9,967 nt of DNA from Candidatus Kuenenia stuttgartensis (GTDB taxonomy: Bacteria > Planctomycetota > Planctomycetia > Isosphaerales > Isosphaeraceae): contig CAMBZY010000071.1 of assembly GCA_945872325.1 (NCBI GenBank), positions 1 to 9,967 of the forward strand, written 5' to 3'. Positions 1 to 5,695 of the stretch are shown here, piece by piece (positions within the stretch are counted from its first letter, which is position 1; every line of letters begins with the position of its first letter). The translations under genes were made by a program, and so were the position numbers. The notes under the pieces were generated by a model that saw nothing but the letters and a program-made list of their open reading frames with translations, was not told the origin of the DNA and ran no database searches.

Positions 1-236
1 CTGACCGACATGAGCATGATGTCCACCAGACCCTGGTGGGTGATCTTACGCATGAGGTCGCGATATTCTTCGATCGACCGAAACCGGGTTTCACCGGCAT
101 GAGCTTCCGGACTCTTGCCGGGCGAGCCGATGCCGAACGCCATGTCGGCGTCCTTGGCGTCGGCCAGAATGAAGACGTCAGAGTCCGGATTCTGGGCCAG
201 TTGGGCCAGCTTCTGATCGAGCGATTTAACGGCCAC
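1..236 (-). CDS. Unrecognised protein, N-terminal 78 residues (cut by window edge)
   Basis: This reading frame stays open from a GTG at 236 to the left edge, giving 78 residues without a stop. The GTG lies inside the end of the dehydrogenase gene (11-nt overlap) and is preceded at 8 nt by GGTGGAGG, a good ribosome binding site, so it is very likely a real co-translated gene. The protein starts with a short amphipathic helix (KSLDQKLAQLAQ), then a hydrophobic strand running into acidic residues (DVFILADAKDAD), a Gly-rich turn (FGIGSPG), a helix (RSIEEYRDLMRKITHQ) and a second strand (LVDIMLMSV). This strand-loop-helix-strand order would suit the start of a TIM barrel such as a class I aldolase, but that is a guess from half a domain. 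A further in-frame GTG at 251 lacks a ribosome binding site. Its place as last visible gene of the microcompartment operon suggests a role in the same sugar pathway. Confidence 0.75.
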   Translation of the reverse strand, partial: MAVKSLDQKLAQLAQNPDSDVFILADAKDADMAFGIGSPGKSPEAHAGETRFRSIEEYRDLMRKITHQGLVDIMLMSV

Positions 237-1314
237 TGTTATAGCCTCCACCTGAAATCGTAACGCGAGGCTTGTTGCCGCCCGACGCTCCGGATTGAGT
301 CACTTTGGAAGCCGCCGTTGTGGATGATCCCGATGAAGGTTTGGCCACGATCGAAGCCCCGCCCGAGATCGGCTTGCGAGCGTCAGGGAACGTCTTCAAA
401 ACGTCTCCAATCGTGCCCTTCAGAACATCGCCCGACTGCTTCAGGGCCGTCAGTTCCTTAGGCGTTAGAGCAATTTCCACCGTTCCACGAACACCGCCGG
501 CACCGACGATGGATGGAACACTCAGGGCCACGTCGCTGATTCCATAAGCACCGTTCAGAACAGTGGCTACAGGCAGAATCCGGCGCGAATCCTGAGCCAC
601 GGCGTGAATCACTTCGCGGATCGAAATGCCTACGGCGAACCCGGCACCACCCTTGAGCTTGATCACTTCCGCGCCGCTTCCGCGGGTGCGTTTGAAAAGC
701 TCTTCGGCCTTCTGATTTGACCAGCCGGGGAACTTGTCGAGCGGTAGTCCGGCGGCCTGGGCCACGGACCACGCTGGTACCATGCTCTCGCCGTGCTCTC
801 CGTAAATCGTTGCCGTAACTTGCGTTGGAGGCAGGTTCAGGTCGGCGGCGATCAAGCTCCGGAATCGAGCGGAATCAAGCATGGTCCCCAGCCCGATGAC
901 TTGCCCGGCGGGCAGGTTCAGGCGTTTCTGGGCGAAGTAAGTCAGGATGTCCACAGGATTCGAGACCACTACCAGAACTACGCCCGGCTTGGTTCCGGCT
1001 GCGTGGATCTGGTTGAGGATGTTCAGGAAGAGTTCCGTGTTGCGGTTGATCAAATCCAGGCGCGATTCGTCGGGCTTGCGCCTCAGGCCGGCAGTGATCA
1101 GAATAATGTCCGACTTGGGAATGGCTTCGTAGCCAGCGGCCTGAATCCTCTGATCGGCCACGAGGGACGATCCATGAAGGATGTCGAGAGCCTCGCCTTT
1201 GACCTTGTCGCCGAGGTCGATCAGCGACATCTCACTGACCACTCCGCCGCACTGAAGGGCGAAGGCAGCGCTTGAGCCGACCAGTCCACCACCACCAATA
1301 ATACTGACGTGCAT
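226..1314 (-). CDS. Lactate/malate dehydrogenase family protein with long C-terminal tail
   Basis: This is an NAD-dependent 2-hydroxyacid dehydrogenase of the LDH/MDH family, 362 residues against about 310-320 usual. It has a Rossmann glycine motif (IIGGGGLVGS, 5-14), Asp33 at the end of strand 2 (favouring NAD), the segment SNPVDILTY (118-126), Asp147 and Arg150 in the MLDSAR segment, and catalytic His174 in GEHGES. In the substrate loop (RRKPDESR, 78-85), Arg79 sits where lactate dehydrogenases have Gln102 and malate dehydrogenases have Arg, so 2-oxo-dicarboxylates or another substrate may be preferred over pyruvate. The last roughly 45 residues are a Ser/Gly/Thr/Lys-rich linker ending in a short strand-like piece (KPRVTISGGGYNSGR), absent from ordinary family members. 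A ribosome binding site AGGAG (1324-1328) supports the ATG. The gene follows the aldolase by 47 bp. Redox balancing of the shell pathway is inferred, not shown. Confidence 0.93.
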   Translation of the reverse strand: MHVSIIGGGGLVGSSAAFALQCGGVVSEMSLIDLGDKVKGEALDILHGSSLVADQRIQAAGYEAIPKSDIILITAGLRRKPDESRLDLINRNTELFLNILNQIHAAGTKPGVVLVVVSNPVDILTYFAQKRLNLPAGQVIGLGTMLDSARFRSLIAADLNLPPTQVTATIYGEHGESMVPAWSVAQAAGLPLDKFPGWSNQKAEELFKRTRGSGAEVIKLKGGAGFAVGISIREVIHAVAQDSRRILPVATVLNGAYGISDVALSVPSIVGAGGVRGTVEIALTPKELTALKQSGDVLKGTIGDVLKTFPDARKPISGGASIVAKPSSGSSTTAASKVTQSGASGGNKPRVTISGGGYNSGR

Positions 1315-1336
1315 TTGAATTCTCTCCTATTGTCAG

Positions 1337-1366
1337 GCTGATCCTGTGATAATTTAAGCGATCAGC
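1337..1366 (-). other. 7-bp inverted repeat overlapping the aldolase stop codon
   Basis: GCTGATC at 1337-1343 and GATCAGC at 1360-1366 are perfect inverted copies separated by 16 nt. In the transcript the hairpin would include the aldolase stop codon and end about 8 nt before the AGGAG of the dehydrogenase. No T-tract follows, so it does not look like a terminator. It could affect mRNA processing or translation of the dehydrogenase, or be chance. Confidence 0.25.
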
Positions 1367-2336
1367 GAGCAGCTTTCAGGGCCGCCATGACTTGATCGGT
1401 AACGGTGCTGACCAAAGTATTGAACTGCTCGGAGCTGAGTGCCGGAGCAGCTGCGGGAGCCGCGGTGACAGGTGCCCCGCCGCCGGTGATGGACTTCACC
1501 ACGGCGTCAACCAGGGCGTCGGTCGATGCGCTTGGGGCAGCATGGGCTGCCAGCTCGGCCTGCTGACGCGGGTGCAGGAAGGCGTGTGGCTCAGGTGAAA
1601 ATTCGTTGTAGCCCTTCTGAAACAGGCTATTGGCGCACAGGTCGCAATTTTCCAGGCCTTTTTCGAGACGCACATCGCGAATGCCCAGATTTGGCTTGAT
1701 CTTGATCAGTTCGGCGGCTTTGGCGTCGGAGTAGTACTCGACACGGCCCAACTGCTTGGTCAGGATCAGGATCCGGCAATAAGCGTCGATAATCTCGGTC
1801 TTAAAATAAGCGTCCATCAGGTCGGAACCGGCGGTCACGGTGCCGTGATTGGCCAACAGGATGGTGTCCGTGTCCTTGATGTACGGAATGATCGTATCAG
1901 CAAAGGTTTGAGTGCCGGGAGTCTCATAAGGGGCAATCGCCACCTCTCCCAGAAACACCTCAAACTCTGGCATGGTGCACTTCGGGATCGGCTCGTGGGC
2001 CACGGCAAAGGCGGTGGCGTGGGGCGGGTGGCAGTGCACGACGGAACGCACGTCGGGGCGTGTTTTCATGATGGTCAGGTGCATCAGAATTTCGCTGGAA
2101 CGCTTGCGCTTGCCAGAAATCTGCTTGCCTTCCATATCCACGATACAGAGGTCGTCGGGCTTCATGTAGCCCTTACTCACGCGGGTCGGGGTGCAAAGGA
2201 CGCGGTTTTCGTCGAGCCGAAACGAGATGTTCCCGTCGTTGGCGGCGGCGAAGCCCTTGTTATAGATCCGGCGACCAATCTCGCACATTTCCTCGCGAAG
2301 TTTCCACTCGTTGAAGTTGCCAGCGTTGTATGCCAT
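1362..2336 (-). CDS. Class II aldolase (fuculose/rhamnulose-1-phosphate aldolase type) with C-terminal encapsulation helices
   Basis: This is a zinc-dependent class II aldolase/adducin-family enzyme, predicted to split L-fuculose-1-phosphate and/or L-rhamnulose-1-phosphate into DHAP and L-lactaldehyde, the aldehyde fed to the microcompartment. The catalytic domain covers about residues 1-215. It contains the phosphate-loop segment NDGNIS (33-38), zinc ligands His101 and His103 in VHCHPPHA, a third His164 in ANHGT, and an acidic pair in EFEVF (124-128) near the expected catalytic Glu. Residues 231-234 are CDLC, a possible metal or disulfide pair outside the usual domain. The tail (about 268-324) has two amphipathic helices, TDALVDAVVKSITG (272-285) and SEQFNTLVSTVTDQVMAAL (302-320), joined by a Gly/Ala/Pro linker, and resembles encapsulation peptides. 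An AGGAGA ribosome binding site about 8 nt upstream supports the ATG. The aldolase of PVM loci is part of the fucose/rhamnose pathway studied in Planctomyces limnophilus; substrate choice here is inferred. Confidence 0.93.
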   Translation of the reverse strand: MAYNAGNFNEWKLREEMCEIGRRIYNKGFAAANDGNISFRLDENRVLCTPTRVSKGYMKPDDLCIVDMEGKQISGKRKRSSEILMHLTIMKTRPDVRSVVHCHPPHATAFAVAHEPIPKCTMPEFEVFLGEVAIAPYETPGTQTFADTIIPYIKDTDTILLANHGTVTAGSDLMDAYFKTEIIDAYCRILILTKQLGRVEYYSDAKAAELIKIKPNLGIRDVRLEKGLENCDLCANSLFQKGYNEFSPEPHAFLHPRQQAELAAHAAPSASTDALVDAVVKSITGGGAPVTAAPAAAPALSSEQFNTLVSTVTDQVMAALKAAR

Positions 2337-2372
2337 CTGTCGCTCTCCTGTATATGAATCTGGTCAAATGAG

Positions 2373-2384
2373 CTGTCAGTGATT
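2373..2384 (-). repeat. 12-bp intergenic repeat, copy 1 (upstream of aldolase)
   Basis: CTGTCAGTGATT (plus strand; AATCACTGACAG in the transcribed direction) lies 37 nt before the aldolase ATG, in the 83-bp gap after pentamer gene 3. An identical 12-mer lies at 5290-5301 before the aldehyde dehydrogenase. A degenerate form with a four-base insert (CTGTCAGAACCTGATT, 3782-3797) lies before pentamer gene 2. The CTGACA part resembles a -35 element, and CATATA follows 17 nt later, so an internal promoter is possible but not demonstrated. Confidence 0.4.
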
Positions 2385-2419
2385 TGTGATACGGAATGGT
2401 CGATTCGATAGGTGATGAT

Positions 2420-2698
2420 CTATAGATGCAGGTGATCGAGAATGCAGGCGCAATAGGCGTCAATCGGGGGCTTTTCCTTACCGAACGGGTTGGCCGCTTC
2501 GCCACCTTCGGAAAGGCCAATCAAGTCGCCCGGGCGGGCCCCCAACTGGTCGAACGCCACAAGTTCTTCGCCACGTTCGGCTGAGCCTTCCTGCAAGGCC
2601 TTGCGGGTCATGGGCCTGACGATGATCCAGGCACCCGGCTTCAGAGATCGGTGAGGCTTGGCCAAAGTGACCCGGCCCACCACTTCAGCAATTCTCAT
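2420..2698 (-). CDS. BMC-P pentameric shell (vertex) protein, EutN/CcmL family, third of three
   Basis: This 92-residue single-domain EutN/CcmL protein forms pentamers that cap the vertices of the microcompartment shell. It shows the family layout: N-terminal strand with Gly (MRIAEVVGRVTLA), a strand with basic/hydrophobic residues (GAWIIVRPM, 22-30), the core AFDQLGARPGDLIGLSEGG (48-66) holding the conserved D-x-L-G-A-x-x-G-D signature, and a final strand PIDAYCACILDHLHL. It carries inserts around residues 31-44 and 67-76 that the second pentamer lacks. Its ATG overlaps the stop of the upstream unknown gene (ATGA, 2695-2698) and is preceded by a near-ideal AAGGAGG, so it is translationally coupled yet has its own strong initiation site. 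Position matches the pentamer gene just before the aldolase in known PVM loci. The family assignment is secure. Confidence 0.93.
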   Translation of the reverse strand: MRIAEVVGRVTLAKPHRSLKPGAWIIVRPMTRKALQEGSAERGEELVAFDQLGARPGDLIGLSEGGEAANPFGKEKPPIDAYCACILDHLHL

Positions 2699-3492
2699 GG
2701 CTGAGCCTCCTTGCCCAGTTGGCCCGTCATCAGCAATTGCGGAACCGGCAACACACCAAGCCTGCGCCAGGTATGAAAAATTTGTCTTGCTTCATGGATC
2801 GGCAGTTTGGCAGGCTCAACCACAATGCATTGTGGAGCAAATTGTTGAGCCACCCGCTCCACCTCAAGCGATGTACGAACCTCAGTCGCCCGCAAACCCG
2901 CCTGATTCAGTCGCCAAACCGTGATGCAAGCCACCTCGGCCAATATTGCCAAATGCCGATGAGGCTTATCGTTAAGCCAGGCTAAAGACGTTTCCAGCCC
3001 AGGGCCAGTCAAGTCCCAACCCTCGCCCGATCGGCCCGCCAGAGTGGATTCCACAGCCAATGCCTGAGCACTACCCGAGATTCTCAAAACAGCCCATTCA
3101 CCGTGGTTCAGGCCGCCTTGAACAGGCCAGTTTGAAGCACCCGCCCATCGCAGCCCGATTCCCTTTTTCTTGAGAATCTCGCGAGCCAATGGAGTGATCA
3201 CCGTCTTGGGCGATACCGCCAATTCGCGAACAGTGGACGGAATCTCGAACACATGGCGTTCCAGTAAAAGTGATCCACTGAAAGCATGCACCGAATGATC
3301 CGTAACGGCGATGTTTTTGACTTCAGACTGCCGTGAAACCGTCGGCGGAGTGGATCCATTCGACCCACCTGCCGCAGGCTTTGGCGACGACATCTCGCGC
3401 AGAACGGCCATCACAGCGGCAGCCACCTGGGCAGGCGTTGTCTGGTCAGAGGTCATCGGGATTGGTGGCCATGCCGAGGCTAGGTTGTTCAT
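2695..3492 (-). CDS. BMC-associated protein of unknown function, with N-terminal encapsulation-like helix
   Basis: This 265-residue protein is not assigned to an enzyme. The start is set at 3492 because that ATG overlaps the stop of pentamer gene 2 (ATGA) and has GAGGG 5 nt upstream; an in-frame start 11 codons earlier would run deep into that gene. Residues 18-34 (TTPAQVAAAVMAVLREM) form an amphipathic helix followed by a Pro/Gly/Ser linker (36-55), the usual form of an N-terminal encapsulation peptide. Residues 81-114 contain a strand, VRELAVSPKTVITP and LAREILKKKGI; a T-x-(I/L)-T-P-x-A-(R)-x-x-L-x-x-x-G-I motif of this kind also occurs in EutT/EutQ-type microcompartment proteins. The rest alternates strands and helices and faintly recalls an RpiB/LacAB isomerase fold (IAVLAEVACITVWRLN-like region at 182-196, CIVVEPAKL at 222-230), without its catalytic residues that I can place. 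Being between two pentamer genes it probably works in or at the shell. Confidence 0.85.
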   Translation of the reverse strand: MNNLASAWPPIPMTSDQTTPAQVAAAVMAVLREMSSPKPAAGGSNGSTPPTVSRQSEVKNIAVTDHSVHAFSGSLLLERHVFEIPSTVRELAVSPKTVITPLAREILKKKGIGLRWAGASNWPVQGGLNHGEWAVLRISGSAQALAVESTLAGRSGEGWDLTGPGLETSLAWLNDKPHRHLAILAEVACITVWRLNQAGLRATEVRTSLEVERVAQQFAPQCIVVEPAKLPIHEARQIFHTWRRLGVLPVPQLLMTGQLGKEAQP

Positions 3493-3749
3493 TGGCCCTC
3501 GTCCGGCAGGGCCAGGACACTCCATCGGCCCGGCGTGTTTCGGCCCAACTGGCTTTGAAGCAAGGCTCCGTCAGAGGTGATGATCACCTGCTGGCCACGC
3601 CCTGCCCCGAGCCGGTCAAAGACCAGAACTGGCTCGCCGTCGTCCTGTCCGCTGGCTGTCACTGGCTGAACAACCAGCATCCTCTGCCCTTCAAAAGAAG
3701 GGTGCTTGATGGTGGCCGTTGCTGATCCCAGGACCAAACCTAACTGCAT
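3489..3749 (-). CDS. BMC-P pentameric shell (vertex) protein, EutN/CcmL family, second of three
   Basis: This is an 86-residue EutN/CcmL-family vertex protein. Diagnostic features are the opening strand MQLGLVLGSATATIKHP, the strand GQRMLVVQPV (21-30), and the core LVFDRLGAGRGQQVIITSDGAL (42-63) with the family's D-x-L-G-A-G-x-G signature. It is the shortest of the three pentamer proteins here and has the shortest loops. A purine-rich GGGAAGG about 11 nt upstream serves the ATG. The gene follows the aldehyde dehydrogenase stop by 69 bp and overlaps the next gene by 4 bp, so this protein, the unknown 265-residue protein and pentamer 3 form a coupled three-gene block. Three distinct pentamer paralogues in one locus is the normal state for PVM-type compartments. 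Confidence 0.93.
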   Translation of the reverse strand: MQLGLVLGSATATIKHPSFEGQRMLVVQPVTASGQDDGEPVLVFDRLGAGRGQQVIITSDGALLQSQLGRNTPGRWSVLALPDEGQ

Positions 3750-3818
3750 GATGGACAGAGCCTTCCCGAAGATGTGTGAGACTGTCAGAACCTGATTGGA
3801 CCGTTCAGACCAACCCGA

Positions 3819-5243
3819 TTAAGAGATGAACCGCATGGCTCCGACCACTGTGGTGCGGCGTCGGCGTGTAAAGGTGCGGGGAATCGTGATGCCCTCACCC
3901 GTTGGACCAGCAATCGAGAAAGATGCCTGCCCTGCCCCGCCCAGACCAAGACCATCCGTGCTAGGCCCATTGATCACGAAAATCGTGCATTCCATGGCCT
4001 TGCCCATCTTGGTCATCACCTCGGTATCGCGTGAGTGCAGAATGGCCGTGTGGCCGTATCCATGCTCACTGGCCTTGGCCAAAGTGATCGCTCTGTCTAC
4101 GTTCGAAACGCGAACGAATGGGACAAACGGCATCATCTGCTCGGTTTGCACAAACGGATGATCTTCACCCGTCTCTCCATAAAGCAACTGGGTTCCAGCA
4201 GGAACGCTGAACCCGGCAGCTGAGGCCAGCACGGCTGGATCCTTGCCGATCAAGTCTTTGTTCAAGTGCGGCTTGCCGTCAGAACCCACAGGGAAAGCGG
4301 CTGTGGTCAGGGCTTGAACTTGCTGGTGACTCAGACGATATCCACCATGGCGGCTCATGGCTTCCATCAACTTGTCAAAAATCTCAGCCACGGCGAAAAC
4401 CTGCTTCTCGCCAATACAGAGCAAGTTGTTGTCGTAGCTGGCGCCTTTGATGATCCCGGCAGCGGCTCGTTCGAGGTCGGCTGTGGCGTCCACCACAACC
4501 GGTGGATTACCAGGTCCAGCCACAATCGCCCGCTTCTTGCTGGCCAAAGCTGCACGGGCCACCATGGGTCCGCCTGTGACCACCAGCAGAGAAACTCCAC
4601 GATGGTCGAACAAGGCCTGAGCCGATTCGAGTGTCGGTGGGTCGATAATCGTCAGCAGGTTATCGATACCAATCGCCTTGCGAATCGCAGCATTGAACCG
4701 GCGAACCCCCTCGGCAGCAATTCTGGAGCCTGACGGGTGGGCGTTAAAAACCACCGTGTTGCCAGCGGCCAGCATGTTGATGCCGTTACAGGCCAGTGTC
4801 GGAAGGCTGTGCGTAACAGGTGTTATGGCACCAATCACACCAAATGGAGCGTATTCCGTGAGGGCCACACCCAGGTCGCCAGACTCGACATCAGGCTTGA
4901 TGTCTTCCACGCCCTGAACGATCTGAATGATGGCGTTGAGCTTCTCAATCTTGTGATCGATCCGCCCCACCTTGGTCTCTTCCAGCTCGAGCCGGGCCAG
5001 CTCTTCAGCCTGCTCCTTGCAGATCGAGCGAATCAATTCCGTAGCGGTCTTGCGATCCGCCATCGGACGCTTCTTGAATTCCAGAAACGCTTCTGTGGAA
5101 GCCGCCACAGCTTCATCGGCGGTCTGGAACACGCCCAGTCGGTCGGGCTTGGTCACTCCGCCGATGTTCGCTGCATTCACAGGCCCCATCTGAGACAAAA
5201 CTTCCTGGACCAGGCTACGAATGAGATCCGGATTGATTTGCAT
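3819..5243 (-). CDS. CoA-acylating aldehyde dehydrogenase (PduP/EutE type) with N-terminal encapsulation peptide
   Basis: This is the signature enzyme of the compartment, predicted to oxidise L-lactaldehyde to lactyl-CoA with NAD+ and CoA. Counting from the ATG at 5243 (474 residues), residues 3-19 (INPDLIRSLVQEVLSQM) form the amphipathic helix of an encapsulation peptide. A short linker and the dehydrogenase domain follow: ITPVTH (140-145), the cofactor-binding region around GNTVVFNAHP (161-170), VTGGP (222-226), the active site NLLCIGEKQVF with catalytic Cys276 as in PduP/EutE, and the C-terminal PRTFTRRRR element typical of the CoA-acylating class. An in-frame GTG at 5255 would add four residues; neither start has a strong ribosome binding site, and I prefer the ATG because it opens directly on the peptide. 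The gene lies between two pentamer genes. Family and class are secure; the lactaldehyde substrate is inferred from the neighbouring aldolase. Confidence 0.95.
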   Translation of the reverse strand: MQINPDLIRSLVQEVLSQMGPVNAANIGGVTKPDRLGVFQTADEAVAASTEAFLEFKKRPMADRKTATELIRSICKEQAEELARLELEETKVGRIDHKIEKLNAIIQIVQGVEDIKPDVESGDLGVALTEYAPFGVIGAITPVTHSLPTLACNGINMLAAGNTVVFNAHPSGSRIAAEGVRRFNAAIRKAIGIDNLLTIIDPPTLESAQALFDHRGVSLLVVTGGPMVARAALASKKRAIVAGPGNPPVVVDATADLERAAAGIIKGASYDNNLLCIGEKQVFAVAEIFDKLMEAMSRHGGYRLSHQQVQALTTAAFPVGSDGKPHLNKDLIGKDPAVLASAAGFSVPAGTQLLYGETGEDHPFVQTEQMMPFVPFVRVSNVDRAITLAKASEHGYGHTAILHSRDTEVMTKMGKAMECTIFVINGPSTDGLGLGGAGQASFSIAGPTGEGITIPRTFTRRRRTTVVGAMRFIS

Positions 5244-5289
5244 GATCCTGTTCACTTTCCGTCTTTTTTTATTTGATTGCGTTCAAGGT

Positions 5290-5301
5290 CTGTCAGTGAT
5301 T
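5290..5301 (-). repeat. 12-bp intergenic repeat, copy 2 (upstream of aldehyde dehydrogenase)
   Basis: This is an exact second copy of CTGTCAGTGATT (AATCACTGACAG when read with the operon), 47 nt before the ATG and 35 nt before the alternative GTG of the aldehyde dehydrogenase. In the transcribed direction CTGACA is followed after 17 nt by an A-rich AATAAA, so a weak internal promoter is conceivable. The other copy is at 2373-2384. Confidence 0.4.
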
Positions 5302-5323
5302 CAATTTTCAGGGACGTCTCAAA

Positions 5324-5342
5324 AGGCTCAGAAGTGGAGCCT
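5324..5342 (-). terminator. Small hairpin with TTTT after pentamer gene 1 (attenuator or partial terminator)
   Basis: AGGCTC (5324-5329) and GAGCCT (5337-5342) form a 6-bp stem with a 7-nt loop, and in the transcribed direction the stem runs into TTTTGAG. It begins 7 nt after the stop codon of pentamer gene 1. The stem is short and the T-run brief, so full termination is unlikely. Partial read-through control or protection of the upstream mRNA end is more plausible. Confidence 0.35.
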
Positions 5343-5348
5343 CCCAGT

Positions 5349-5666
5349 TCAATCATCCTTGCCGTCTGCAAAAATGATCCGCCCCTCGACATCCACTTGA
5401 TCCACCAGGCCGATCACCACAGCGTCGATCGGCAATTTGTCCGTTTCCGGAGTCAGTCGGGCACTTGAGCCCTGACACAAAAGGACCATCTGCCCTACCC
5501 CGGCACCCAGCGGGTCGACCGTCACAAACGTTCGACCGGTGGGGATCAACTTGTCCCTGTTCGTCGGATCAAGCCGATAGGGCTCGACCAACAGCAGTTT
5601 GTGGCCGGTCATCGTGGCGACCTTTTGCGTGGCAACGACGGAACCGAGTACTTTGGCCACAAACAT
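5349..5666 (-). CDS. BMC-P pentameric shell (vertex) protein, EutN/CcmL family, first of three
   Basis: This is a 105-residue EutN/CcmL vertex protein, the most canonical and longest of the three. It opens MFVAKVLGSVVATQK, has the strand GHKLLLVEPYRLD (21-33), then the core VTVDPLGAGVGQMVLLCQGSS (48-68) with the D-P-L-G-A-G-x-G signature and a strand-Gly-Ser turn, and the conserved closing region PIDAVVIGLVDQVDV (79-93). The last residues (EGRIIFADGKDD) form an acidic tail. AAGGA about 9-10 nt upstream supports the ATG. It follows the kinase by 29 bp and precedes the aldehyde dehydrogenase, with a hairpin and a repeat in the gap. It shares only the family core with the other two pentamers, so the three may occupy different vertices or gate different surfaces. 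Confidence 0.94.
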   Translation of the reverse strand: MFVAKVLGSVVATQKVATMTGHKLLLVEPYRLDPTNRDKLIPTGRTFVTVDPLGAGVGQMVLLCQGSSARLTPETDKLPIDAVVIGLVDQVDVEGRIIFADGKDD

Positions 5667-5695
5667 GCGTCTTGATCCTTAGATTGAGCGAGTCA

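Noticed and set aside
793..1275. Plus-strand open frame of 160 codons opposite the dehydrogenase
   Set aside because: Antisense to an unambiguous LDH/MDH coding region; no motif or convincing ribosome binding site.
1331..1336. TGTCAG upstream of the dehydrogenase as another copy of the 12-bp repeat
   Set aside because: Only the six-base core matches and it is much nearer the start codon than the others, so it is probably chance.
1845..2357. Plus-strand open frame of 170 codons opposite the aldolase
   Set aside because: It mirrors the aldolase reading frame and has no family features.
3493..3525. Earlier ATG for the unknown 265-residue protein
   Set aside because: It would lengthen the overlap with pentamer gene 2; the ATGA overlap at 3489-3492 with GAGGG upstream is the better start.
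4737..5276. Plus-strand open frame of 179 codons opposite the aldehyde dehydrogenase
   Set aside because: It lies wholly opposite a gene with clear family motifs, shows no recognisable domain, and its composition is that of an antisense shadow.
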